This document shows, one piece after another, positions 1-11,379 of a stretch of DNA of 64,000 nt (within the stretch, counting starts at the first letter, position 1; each line of letters starts with the position of its first letter). The stretch lies in contig QEYB01000895.1 of the NCBI GenBank assembly GCA_017562135.1, positions 1,302,001 to 1,366,000 on the forward strand, written 5' to 3'. Position numbers and translations under genes: made by a program. The DNA is from Dipylidium caninum (lineage: Eukaryota > Platyhelminthes > Cestoda > Cyclophyllidea > Dipylidiidae). The notes under the pieces were generated by a model. That model worked only from the letters and a program-made list of their open reading frames with translations, searched no databases and was not told the DNA's origin.

Positions 1-284
1 ACTTGTTTTCGGCTAGGCACTGATATAATCCGTCGTCATCAGTTCCTGGTTTTGCCAGTACAATGGTGCCTTCTCCGGGGTATTTCGTATATCGTCCGAT
101 ATTACCGGCCCAGTTAAAATCCCGGCCATTTTTTGTCCAGTAATATCTAAAGAGATAGATTACAATATGAATTTATACTTAGGGGACGGCCATGCGTCAA
201 CTTTGCACGGTAAAACGATGGCTTCTCCAGGTATAAACACAGCTTGTTTGCTAGGCATCTTGGTAAATGAAGGCGGAAGAGACA
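1..284 (-). CDS. L1CAM/neuroglian-type cell adhesion molecule, first Ig domain (partial)
   Basis: Two adjacent minus-strand exons (179-284, then 1-146) separated by a 32-nt intron (147-178, gt..ag) join in frame. They encode a near-complete Ig-like domain: a proline-rich entry ending PSFTKMPSKQ, the first core Cys in IVLPCKV, the core Trp in YYWTKNG, and the closing DDDGLYQC motif with the second Cys. The NWAGN...PGEGTIVL stretch between Trp and second Cys resembles the first Ig domain of Drosophila neuroglian and vertebrate L1/neurofascin. Such proteins are cell-surface adhesion receptors of neurons and glia, with Ig and fibronectin domains, a membrane span and an ankyrin-binding tail; only the N-terminal part lies here and the gene continues off the left edge. 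Another Ig-superfamily member (contactin-like) is possible. The start codon and signal peptide are not identified. Confidence 0.78.
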
Positions 285-770
285 CTTAACGATATTTTCT
301 AAGAAAAATCTTACAAGCATCAAGTTGTGCCATTAATACGCATATCAACAGCAGTCTATATACGTTTAATTCCATTGCGAAATATGACGAGAGATGGTCT
401 GTCTGGTGTGTGCAAAATTATGGTCAACCACATGAGTCTTCACGCATCGCGGTATTTACTGTTCAGGGACATTACGGCTTAAAACAAAATAATCTACAGT
501 TTGTATATAGCACAGTCTTCAAATGTATATAAGGTTGTTTAATGCGCGTTGCATTAGGTTTGGAAAACTTTAATGTGTGCTAATTGGCTGATTAAGTGTT
601 GGTATTAGGACGTTATTGCAAAATAATATCTCATCGTAACATTCTGCGATGCAACTCTAATGTACTTGTCCTGACGTACATTGCTTTCTGTTAGAATTAA
701 TGAATGGCTCGTATACAACATCACGAAGCTTACAATAACATTTAAAAAGAGTGGAATAGTGAGGAATCTC

Positions 771-1018
771 TTAAATCCTCATGATAGCGCTTGAGTTATA
801 AACACACTTGTCTACTAATTTAGCCCTTGTCACATTCACCACCACCTTGAGGCCATTAACTTGTACTATATCCCAATTTGGATGACACAGCGAATCAAAC
901 TGAGGTTCTAAGTAAGTACACCTCATTTCTCTTTTCCTAAAATTGCCTTCAGATAGCTCAGCTAGCGGACCGCCTTGATCTTCGAGGACCCTCACAAACA
1001 ATTCCGTCGCTTTGCAGT
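771..1018 (-). other. possible coding exon, Cys-containing extracellular-like segment
   Basis: Minus-strand open stretch preceded by an acceptor-like ttag at 1019-1020. It reads through about 80 codons with four cysteines (CKATE, RCTY, LCHP, DKCVY) and two N-glycosylation-type sites (NVT, NSS), and looks more protein-like than neighbouring frames. It lies upstream of the Ig exons on the same strand and could be an earlier exon of that gene. However, no donor gives an obvious phase match to the exon at 179-284, and I recognise no domain. Chance ORF remains possible. Confidence 0.3.
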
Positions 1019-1731
1019 CTAACCATCATGCAAATGATTACAGAAACTCGTTGGAAACAAACCAGGCATGCGTTTCACAATGTGAAGAGATATCTCTTTG
1101 ATTGCAACAAATGTCCTCTCACTTCGGCTCATTCACCCATAAGGGTACTTCCAACACAACGTTGTTGTGGTTACATTTAGCGCAATGATTACTGCGACAT
1201 ATCGGCCTTACGTCGAGAGATGACTCGGAAGCCTGAATGAAACCTACACAATACCACTTTAGCTAAGGGTCTACATTACTGCATAGCTCGACATTGAGAA
1301 TCGCAATTAAAAGTCTTCTGGTCCTGTAAATCACTGTCCCTTGTGGTTTTTTACAAAATAACAAGATAATAAACTACTTAAACACACTTTCCAACTATGT
1401 CTTAAGAGTAAGAGGAAGGTGCTGGTGTTCACTGGCAGCAGGAATCACAGCGCCGTCTGGGATTGTGAGGCTTCATTTCGCCAGTGCGTAAGTAGCCTCA
1501 CGTATAACAAAGTAACGACCTGAAGGAGAGATTGGAATGTAACCAGTAGCCAAATGATTTCCTTTAAAATAGAAGGGCAGAAAGCCGTGGATGACACGAA
1601 AACCAAAATCAAAAAGTGCTCACCTCAAAATCAAAGTAACACAGAAGATAACGTGTTGTACGTGGAACAAGGAGTATATTTGGAGACCATCGTAGCTCCT
1701 GGAGGAAGGTGCGGCAAAGGTGGGCGGTGAA

Positions 1732-1733
<2 letters not shown>

Positions 1734-1774
<41 letters not shown>
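1734..1774. repeat. (TG)n microsatellite
   Basis: About 20 uninterrupted TG units. It produces artefactual poly-(CV) and poly-(TH) reading frames on the two strands. The surrounding stretch 1.02-5.5 kb holds no gene I can support. Confidence 0.95.
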
Positions 1775-1776
<2 letters not shown>

Positions 1777-4700
1777 GGGCGAGCCTCGGCCTTGTGCTCA
1801 CTCGGGGAAAAGTTGGCTTTTCCCCTCTGTCACCAGATTGCTGGTTGCTGTCCACACGAAGGCGTCAGAGACTTTTCTCAAGAGGAAATAAATAAGGTTG
1901 GGTAGGTCGATGGCTACTTAGTATCATTATAAAAGTGTTCTGCTGCTTGAATTGCTGATTCTGGAGGGTTTTACTAAGATCAGGTACAAAGTAACGAGAA
2001 TAGACTGGTCGGAGAGCCCTGGGACACACCTACTTTAATTTTTTGCATTTTGTCATAAGTCATTTTCCGAGGTGAAGTAGTTGACGGGAGTTTTGTGTTG
2101 TTCAGAATGTTATTTGCATGTAAGCCACCACGTCGTCGTCAACGCAGCCTGCGACAGACATAATATTCGCAGAATATGCAAAACGAGAATAAATTCCAAA
2201 TTTTTTAAGTTAATCAGCAAACTCAACAAGAGGTATGGGAAGTGGTGTGGGAACAGGATGTGTCTTTCTGGAAGATGTGTGTTAAGATCGCGCCGCCTCG
2301 GATTCCAGGGTGCGCTCTTGTTCCGCCTTATCTGACGCTGTTGCAATGAGTCTGGGGCTTTTAGGACAATCCGAGGAGCGTGTTCAGCCCATCCTACTTA
2401 TAAGAGCCTTTTTTCCGGGATAAGAAACCAAAATGTGACCTCACACGGTAACGCCTTCCCTACAGGCTGCTGGTACGAGAGTGGAGGCAGTCGTTTGCGC
2501 GAGGTGAAGCAAATATTTGGCCATTCGGACCGGAGGATAATCACCCGATACCAACAAACAAGATTCGGTGTGAAATCCCAACAACTAGTTGATTTTATCG
2601 TGAAAATTATTGGCTACTTAGTCCTCCTCGTTGGAGTAGGCAGGGCGGATGCACTTTGGGAGTCGCTGTTGCGTGTGCGCTCTGGACGGAGATTGCAGGG
2701 AACAGCAGCGCATCCGCCTCATTTAAAGTGGCCTGAGAAAAACATGCAGCCGCGGCGTCTTTTAAGTTTCTTGCTTTAAAAGGGGCATTTGATAGATCAA
2801 AAGCGGATGTGCGGGGGCACTGCACCTCGGAGTGAGCCCCGACCATTCTGGGCACCCTCGTAGGAGCCCCGGATAAGGCGCCTTTCTTGAATGGCAGAGA
2901 AGGACACACAAACGCAAGCACTTTCAAGGTCCAAGTAACATTACGATCGGGCTGGGCGAGGCAGTGGCCGCGCCAAAAGCGAACCTACCGCGCGAGGACA
3001 GTTTTATTTCCTCCCGCCTCGAGACTCGCACCGGCCCCCAGTCAGAGATGGCAGTCAGGCAACTCGGCGATGCAAATGTCAGCCTCGTGGAAGAAACGTG
3101 AGTCCGTCATGGGAAGATTTTCATTTATGACCCCGCGACCCTCACCTTCTTGGAACGCTACTTTTCATGGAGGAGTCGATGGAGAGGCTCAGAAGGGACG
3201 CGGAAGGGCCTGTATGTCCGCAGACTTTTGTCACGACTGACAGATTCTTCTCCTCGTAGAAGCAGCTTGACGCTCAGACTCTTTACAAGCCCCCATTTCA
3301 GATTTCTTCTTTGCCCATGAATGCCACCAGTGCTCGAGCCTGAGTGTGTTATTTTGCGAACGAGGGGCGACTGTTTGACTGGACGCCCGCGGGTTCGGCC
3401 CAGTTCCGAGGGGAACCCGAAAGGCGACTGCTCGCTTGGACCAACGTAGTGCCAAATTTAACTGTCTGCACTGAAGACCATGTGTCAGTTAACGTAAGAT
3501 TGACTAAAAATGGAGGTGTGGCAGTGTAGCGAACGCAGAAGGCTACATTTTATAGACGTGCACGATTTGTCCCCCCAAAGGATACATTCTTAATGCCTCG
3601 ATAACTGCCCCATAATGCCTTACAAGGGGCCATAAAATCCCCGTGAAGTGTGCAGTAATTTGTGGAAATAAGATCACTGCAAACACTTGCTAATTCCAGT
3701 CGCATGTATCAAATATCCTCAAATCGCATTGTGAGTGGAAGGTGCGGCAGCAAGTAGCGACTCCTTAGACGAATTTTCTCTCCGCCTCCTGTCCCCAGGG
3801 ACCCCAGGACATCCGAGGCGTTTTCGCGGTCTCAGCCCCGACGTGGCGCTTCATTCCTTCCAATAAAAGCCACGAGGCGAGGCCGCTGGACACGCAGACC
3901 AAAACCCACCTTTGCGTCTGGCCGCCAGGCGGCGTCCATGCCAATGCTCCAAAGGTCCTTCAGGCTATTCTACCGGGTTTTCACTGTGAGGGACACTTCC
4001 CAAAGGTATTATATCCAGGAGCAGGACGGAGAACTGGGGGCAGAACAGCGCAGTCAAAGGGTCAGCTTTCCAGCTCAAGAGTTTGAGACAAAAGTATCCA
4101 CCAGTTTCCGGCAAAAGGCTTCTCCGCGCGCACGTCACGAATAGAGGAAATGAAAAGAAATGAAAAGTTATGAGCTCTTGTGGTTTATACTATTAATTTG
4201 GTTGAGTGTTGAGAATACCCACACGAAGAACACTGGCATTGCTACCTCAGAGGGCGTTGGTCTCTAGCCAAAGCCCCACTCACTGCATTTCGACGCTTTC
4301 GTGGAGGCTTCTCAATGACGACGGCGTCGGGTGGAATGTCGCAGAGGCAAATGGACCTTTGGACGGAGCAAATGAGGAAGGCGACTTTGCTCGCAGCCGC
4401 ACACGACTGGTGTGGCGCTCCTTCTGTCCCGAATAGAGGCGGTCGGTGGAGCACCCGACCTAGGCGGGTCTTAAGAGGCCCCCTTCGTTGCGAAAATGGA
4501 CCAAGCCAGGCCAGAAGGACCACTTCATTCCCACTGGCCCCTGCTCTGCAACCGCACTGCTTGAACTTTCGCGTTAATCTTCGCAGCGCAACTCAGCATT
4601 GGGCATAAAAATTGGACGTCGCGTCCTATTTGGGGACCAGACGTGCGTCTTTAAAGAGACCGCCCAGTTGTGGATTTCCAAGTCTTTCGGCACGAAAATC

Positions 4701-5520
4701 TACGCCCATGGATCCTCGTATTTGCGTAATTAGACGAATGCCCTTGACGCTAGCAATAGGCATGTGTTTCGAAGGGCGCAGACAATCCTCTTTTTTTAGT
4801 ATTGGACTTTTTTTAAGATTTGCCTTCCACTGTTAGGGTCAGAGAAATTGAAAGTTTGTTGCCTTCCAATTGCAGACTTTAGTTGAGGCTCGGAGAGAAA
4901 TATATGAGGACAGTGCTCAAAAGGGGGAAAAAGGAGGGTGCGGCAGAAGAAAGATGGGAGACATGTTTTGACGGGCAAGTGCTGAGTGCTGAGTGGACAC
5001 ATCCGGTGTGAAAATGGTGCACACTTTATTGGGAGTGGGAATCTAAGTTGACTTGGCTGGGCACAAAGGACTGCCCGAGGTAGACTCGCCGCAGTGCCGC
5101 ACCCCCTGTAGCACCATACTGTCAATTCCGCCGATATGAGCATGTTGAAATAAACGTTGCCGTGATTACAAGCAGATGTATTTTGTGTTGCCTTATGCAA
5201 TTCAAAATTCCATAGTAAACATCTCTTTAACCTTCAATCAGTGGGAATCTGCTACTTTCCTAGTATCTATAACCTAAGCACATGTGCCCACTTCTCGGAA
5301 TTGTCAGGCTACTCCACACCCTGCCACAGTCGGTGCCTCGTCTTGGGCGGCAGAGCACACTAAAAATTTTCTTATTTGTGCCGAAGCTCATTACGCACGC
5401 TAGAATCTTCGTAGACAAGCTGAAAAGTCGTGTAGACCCACAAGTCTACGTTGTCTGGTGTTTATGAGGTTTTCGGGTCCAAACTGTGACGTGGGTTTGT
5501 TGTGAAGGCGTTTGTAGGAC
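1775..5520. other. no gene recognised
   Basis: Mixed-composition sequence with only short frames of no recognisable family and no convincing chain of splice-linked coding segments. A 22-base segment near 4218 (cacacgaagaacactggcat core) recurs with one mismatch near 18033. Undetected small exons or upstream regulatory DNA of the neuropeptide gene at 5.7 kb cannot be excluded. Confidence 0.5.
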
Positions 5521-5556
5521 ACTTGTTGCCAACTTAGTTGATAAATAAAAAGGCAG

Positions 5557-5635
5557 CCAATCAGAATTGGCATTGCATCCCGCCGATTTCGCGTCCACCA
5601 ATGGGAGCGGAGATCTACCTGCGACCGGTATATAA
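5557..5635 (+). promoter_or_regulatory. core promoter of the FMRFamide-like peptide gene
   Basis: CCAAT motifs occur at 5557-5561 and 5598-5602, an inverted one (ATTGG) at 5566-5570, and a consensus TATATAA at 5629-5635. The first coding ATG of the peptide precursor lies 78 nt after the TATA box, leaving room for a short 5' UTR. The tight, correctly ordered arrangement supports a TATA-driven, cell-type-specific promoter. Confidence 0.75.
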
Positions 5636-5712
5636 GTCGAGGGGACTGCGGCGCATCCCGACTGCTGAACATCCTCCTTCCCGCGCGCAGGTTCCAGATA
5701 TCGGCGCAGAAT

Positions 5713-7927
5713 ATGAGGTCTGTATATGCTCGATTTTCTTTATGATGGGTCCGACTAGTTAAAATGGAATAATTAGTGTAGCCAAGTTAAAAACAAATTA
5801 GGTGGCACGAATGTACATTTTATCCTCCTCATAAAATATGCACGGGTCGGAGCAGGACACTATCTCCCACTGCATACAATACCGGCGTGGTTTCAGTAGA
5901 CATTATTTAACCTCCGCTAAACTACTTCTACTCGCACTAATTCGCAGCTTAACGGGAAAGTGTTCGGCTTAGGACTTAAAAGCGCCAGGCATTACGAAGT
6001 GAGTTCACCGGTAACCAAATAATTACTTAAAGGACTAGAGTCATTTAGGTTGATGCAATTACCCCTAACCCGAGTTCCTGGACTCCCTTCTCAGTCTATT
6101 AAACCTGAGCTTGCTAAATGAAAAATACTTCGGGGATTTACGCGATGTTAGGGATGCAGGCGAGTCGCAAAGTTAAAGTCGTAATGTTAAAATTGTTCCC
6201 CTTTTAGCCGTCTTCCCTTTTACATCCTCTGTGTATTTGGGATTGTCGTGGTCGTGGGGATGCGTGAGTTCCATGATTTGTCAATGCGCTGAGTTGTTTG
6301 TGCATTCGCCCCCTTCCCGCCCCGTTCGCGATGCCCGCAGGCGTTGGCCGGGCCCGCTCCCTCCTCGCCACCCCGTGACACGCTCACAGTGGCCTAAAAA
6401 CGCGCTCAGTGGATGCAATTTTTGCTCGGAAAAGTCACGAGAAGACTTGATTTAAACGCCCACTTCACACAAGTTTCTCCCTGTGACCCACGCCCCAAAA
6501 CAGTCCTGCAGACCACTTTCTAGGGCCACGCGTCTCCCAGCACAAGAGAGCTCACTCCTCTCGCCCTCTTCCCAATCCACGAATTGTTTTGCGGCTACTA
6601 GGATGGATGGTACACAGGTTTTCTGTCACTTTGGAGGCATCGCATCAGTCCCTCTTCACACCTCTAAATCAGAGAAATACTGGCGACAAAAGAAAGTTCT
6701 AGGCGGTCTGAGAAGTGCGGTGGATGTCTTCTCACCACATCACTCGACCCACCACCGCTCTGGAATGCCTCAAAGTGTGGCACCGAGGAGGAGGAGCAGA
6801 GATTGTGGCTCGCCCTCCCCCCCCCCCCCCGCCGTCCCCTGCGGCGGAGAACGAGCAGCCGAAAGAGTCGCCGACTTAGCCTCGCCTCGTCTCGTCTCGT
6901 CTCGCCTTGCATCGACACCGCACCGTTTCCACTGGCGTAGTTCAGTTTCACTAGCCCTGCAATGCTTATTTTTGCCCACCTTTTCACTACGACACTTTTG
7001 AAATACCCAGAAAATATATTTAAGTCGTAGGATTCTCTAAACTCCGTCCAACAACAATCATTTACAATGATAAATCGGAAGTGTGTATGCTCTGAGCCCC
7101 TTTCGCCTAAATCAAGCCTGTCGCGAAAGTGTGCCCCATCATGGGAAGGAAGCTTCATAAAGCCGATGATGAGGTCACTCCGCGACGTACCATTCGAGGC
7201 CGAGAGGCCGGATATGGCTTGTTTTTACCGCGTAGAGCGGCGCCTAAGCAGCAGCAGCAGCAGCAGCCCGCTTCTGCTACGGTTGAAGTGTGTCAGTAAA
7301 CAAGACAGCGCTCGCGTCCAGACCCCACAAGTCAGATGGAAATAAACCCCTCGGCTAATATTTCATTCTGCCCCCCTCCCCCCCCCCAATGGTTTATGCC
7401 TTGTACGGCTGAGAAGAAGCGACTTGAGGTGATGCTTTGCATCCGCTGTCCGCCATTGCAGCGAGTGCGCGCATGGAAGGTAGCTTGGAAGGCGACCCCG
7501 CGGAGGCCGCGGCGATAGACGCGTTGGAGAACCGGCTGGAGGAGCTCTTCGAGTCTCTGCGTCAGCGACGAGGCAACTTCTTCCGATTCGGCAAGCGAAG
7601 CTCCTCGCCTCACCGTCGAATAAATTTCCTCGACAAGGTATCGCCCACTGAGTTATTTCACATTTCCTTTATTCTGTCTCAAGCGTTCATGGCCGCTTTA
7701 GTTCCTGTGGCCCATGCGACCACTGACGATAGTTTGCTATTTAGTAAATTTAAACACACGTCCCCCTAAAAGACAATCACTCAATGTCTAATTCATACAG
7801 GACTAAATCTTCCACTTATGTCCTGAAGTATCTTCAGTGGTGTCTTCCTCCACCAACCGGTCCGAATAGCCGCGCAAACGCCCCTAACCGGTGCCCTTTT
7901 CGTGTTCTCTTGCAGTTTCTGCCATGA
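5713..7927 (+). CDS. flp: FMRFamide-like peptide precursor (GNFFRFamide)
   Basis: Four coding exons with matching phases: 5713-5717 (ATG plus two bases), 6208-6263, 7462-7637 and 7916-7927 (stop TGA 7925-7927), giving 82 residues. Exon 2 encodes the hydrophobic core of a signal peptide (LPFYILCVFGIVVVVGM) and cleavage is plausible after PSA at residue 23. An acidic, Ala/Leu-rich spacer follows, then RR-GNFFRFG-KR: dibasic sites on both sides and a Gly amide donor, so prohormone convertase and amidating enzyme would release GNFFRF-NH2, a known tapeworm neuropeptide that acts on muscle. The tail after KR has another dibasic RR. A CCAAT/TATA promoter precedes it and AATAAA follows at 7983. One peptide copy per precursor is typical of flatworm flp genes. 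The five-base first coding exon and the short last exon are inferred from phase and splice consensus; reading past 7637 without splicing would give a longer tail. Confidence 0.85.
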
Positions 7928-7982
7928 TCGCGAATGCGGAGAACTCGGACGCCGATGATCAGCTTTTATATGACTCGATCGC

Positions 7983-7988
7983 AATAAA
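7983..7988 (+). terminator. polyadenylation signal of the flp gene
   Basis: AATAAA lies 56 nt after the predicted TGA of the peptide precursor and is followed by an AT-rich stretch, consistent with 3'-end formation near 8000. Confidence 0.6.
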
Positions 7989-10854
7989 TAATTATTTACT
8001 GATTTCGCGTCCCCTCTCCTGCCATCCGGTGTCTGTAAGGGACAGTTTACTATTTTAATAGATGGGGAAAACGCCCTTGGAGGCTGGTAAACTGCGTCTT
8101 TATTCTTCGCGGAATATGAGTCAATGGTAAATAGTTAGCGTTAACTGAAGCTGCTAACCGAGGCGGGCCGCAAAGAGCAATTAAAGTGGCTTTTGACAAG
8201 CCTGTTCCCACACTTCGAGGTGTAAATAGAAGCGGTTGGGCTCTAAGTGCAGGCGTGAGGCGTTGACCCTCCATGCTCTCGGCCGTATTTGGGTCTTTGA
8301 CTGCTTCCGCCACTAACTTTCAATCGTATAAGACTTCAACCTTGCCGAACATTCCTTCGCCTTCTAACTGTGAAGGGGGACACGATCGCGCGAATTTAGT
8401 CGGACTTACGAGGGGAGTTTGTATAAATCACCCGACGGGAGGTGACCCTCGATGCGGCTCCCTGGCCCGGGACCTCGCGGCGCGATGTCAAAGCCGTTGG
8501 GCGAGCGGCTCGGACGCCAGAAAGATGCGAGCACGGAGTCCCACACCGACTGGTCGAGGTGGAGCTGAAAAGTGGGCCTCGTTGCCCAGAGCAAGCGAGT
8601 GTTGGTGCCAAACGCGCAGAGACCCCTGCTGCCGTCCGGTTGTCTCGTGTGTGCCTCAGTCCCCTTATTTCTATCAGCCTAAACCAGCCTATGCCGAGTG
8701 AGAATGTCCTGTACAAATTTCTCTCCCTGCCATTTCCACTGCCCTCGTCCCGAGAAATTTTTACCTGCGAAATTTCCCCGCGTTTTCATGGAGTGCTGGT
8801 GTTTATATGCTGCAACGGGTGGCACTCGTTTCACCCCCATTTTGCGGATTCCCTGCTTCCAGAGCCGACATTCGGTCCAACAGGGTTCCCGATGCCCAAC
8901 CTGAGCTCAGTATAATTTTGATGGGTCTCATGGACGAGGAATTATGCAAAGCGGTTATTCTTTAATTACGGTTGACGCCCTACGGTAAAGGCACCGGAAG
9001 GCTTCATGGCGGTAGATTTCTGATTGGGCTTCGAGACCACGAAAGGTATTCCTCATCTTCCTTCCCCATCATCAACAGCAATCAGGCAGACACTTTTCTT
9101 CTCGCTGTTGGTCAGAATTTCTCATATATTTTTATCATAATAACTCAATCTATTCTAAACTTGGTTAGTGAATTTTTAGCATTAATAGAAAGACCATTAA
9201 AAATGGACAAGGACCTTTAAGAAAACAAGTCGAAAATTCTTTGGGGCCTGAAAAACACGCTACCAAAGCTTAATATCAAGGCATGACAACCGATTGCACT
9301 GGAATGCACCACCACCAAAAAATGTGATTTTAGAGCTGGAGTTTTTATGCTGTGAAATAAACTGATTCGTACAAATGCTTATAACCGCTTGTCAACTTGG
9401 AAATCCTCTTAATGGCTTTCTGAATGGCGCCATCCACGCTCACCTGGAGTCACGGAAAACATAATGGAGAAAGTTTTTTTTTTCTCTCTTCAATCCTTTT
9501 CGTTTCTCTCAACAACTCAGTGGTGGATGAACGGAGTTTTCAAGTAAAATTGCTACTGAACCCCTCATCAGTAGTAGCTTTTAGAGTTTGATGACGTTGA
9601 GCTGGAGCTCAATTTCCCACTGTCTTCCTGACTGCGGACAGAAAGTACATGACCAGAGATTATGGTTGAGAACCCGTTCATCCCCTGGGACACCTGCTTT
9701 ACAACAAGGAGACCCTTCTTTTTCACAACACGCGGAATCAATCTGCGCGGATAGGAAAATGGGGTGTTCGAGAAATTTGGTGCCATTAGCGCTACAAGGC
9801 GACGACGCATTCACATGCGGCCACTTTTTACTGGGACATCACCGCGGGGACGAGGAGATTGCGGAGGACACCACCTTGTGAATCACCACTCCCACTCTAT
9901 GTGGCAGCATCGGTTGATGCCTCTAACACCCAAAAACCTTCTCTCGTCAACATCTTTATATCGCATTGCACTCATTTGTAGAAATAAGTTCCTATGCACG
10001 ATGAGAAAAACTCATGGATTCGGTCTCTTTCGCAAATATGAAGTAAAGTAGACAACGAATGTGGTTTTCCCTAATAAATTTATTCCTATGAATCGGATCC
10101 ATCTGCCTTTCCTAGTCGCATTTGTTACGAGTTCCCGTACGCAGTGGATTTCTATCCCAACCGGCATGAGGTTCACGTGAACCTCTGTTGGAACTACATT
10201 GACGGCGACTGATTACACAAAGGTGAGCAATTCCAGTCTGGATTTTGCTCGTTGCCGCTTCTAGACCTCAAGAGGCCCAAGTCATCTTCGTATGACAAAG
10301 GTCTAAGCGCATATTCCGCTCGTGAATGTGTTCCACCCACAAACTGCGCAAGTCCTCTCTTAGGTGGCGGGAGACTGTGCATGTTAGACAATTTACTCCA
10401 TCCACCACTTTTCCACCGCACCCTTAACTGACTTTTCTGCCCATCCAGTGTAATAGCAAAGGAGATTATGACTGCCACAGATACTACGAGGTTTTTTGAC
10501 TGTTTGCCTATTGTCTGTTTAAAAAAGCGACAATGGTGGGGGGTAAACAGCATAAAATTATGCTGCCGAGGTAAATTCACTTGAGGATCTTCGGTAGATT
10601 GTGAATGTAAGTGGTTGGTTCAACTTCTTAAGGGTAGGAATAATTTATGACCGGTGAGTGGTGGGAATTCAACTCCCGCATTTCCGCCCTCCTGACACTT
10701 TCCCCCCACTCCACCCCACCCACCCACGCTCCTCCTTACCGACCCCCACCCCCGCCCGTCATTCATTTCCACACCTTAAAAAAATTAATTTACTTTAACC
10801 TTCGAGGGGAAGTGGTGGCGTCCACCGTCGTGGGAGAAAGCGCCTTGGCAGAGC

Positions 10855-10888
10855 GGAGGGACGGAGGGACGGACGGACGGACGGACAG
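10855..10888. repeat. (GGAC)n simple repeat
   Basis: Near-perfect GGAC/GGGAC units on the plus strand. A complementary GTCC run lies about 480 bp to the right, so the two could pair as a long-range hairpin. Confidence 0.8.
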
Positions 10889-11339
10889 GCAGGAACACCA
10901 GAATGCGCCCACGGTGACATGTCACCGCCTCGGTGGGAACCTGGTCCAGGTGTTAGGCGATGTCGTCTTGAGTAGCGAATTCATCTCTCGATGTTAAAAT
11001 TTGCGCCTCTGCGCCTCGCCGCACTTTTGTGTGCCGCGGTGAAGACCATCTCGACGGCAGTCCGCCCGTCCGCCATGGAGGACGTCCACTCTGTGGGCCC
11101 CTTGCGCCCTGGGAGGAGGCTGTGCAGAGTGGGAGCCGCGATAGCCACGCCCTCTGGTCTGCCATTTGATTCACTTCTAAGAGAGGAAGAAGAAGAAGAC
11201 GACGACGACGACGACATTGAGGTTTATCCGCAGAGGAGAGAGGGGAGGAGAGTGTGCACTCAAGTCCACATGCATGGGGCCAATTTTAACAAAGTCGGCC
11301 ACTTAGTGCCGCGTGAGAGTGGTCGCTCGTCCATCATCG

Positions 11340-11379
11340 CTCCGTCCACCCGTCCGCCCGCCCGTCCGTCCGTCCGTCC
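11340..11379. repeat. (GTCC/CCGC)n simple repeat
   Basis: Runs of CCGTCC and CCGCCC units, the complement of the GGAC run at 10855-10888. Both sit in the intergenic block upstream of the nuclear receptor. Confidence 0.8.

Noticed and set aside
1709..1891. ORFs with poly-(CV) or poly-(TH)
   Set aside because: Direct translation of the TG microsatellite.
7638..7769. Unspliced continuation of the flp exon as extra prohormone sequence
   Set aside because: No further dibasic or amidation sites, while a good donor at 7638 and acceptor at 7916 give an immediate stop followed by AATAAA.
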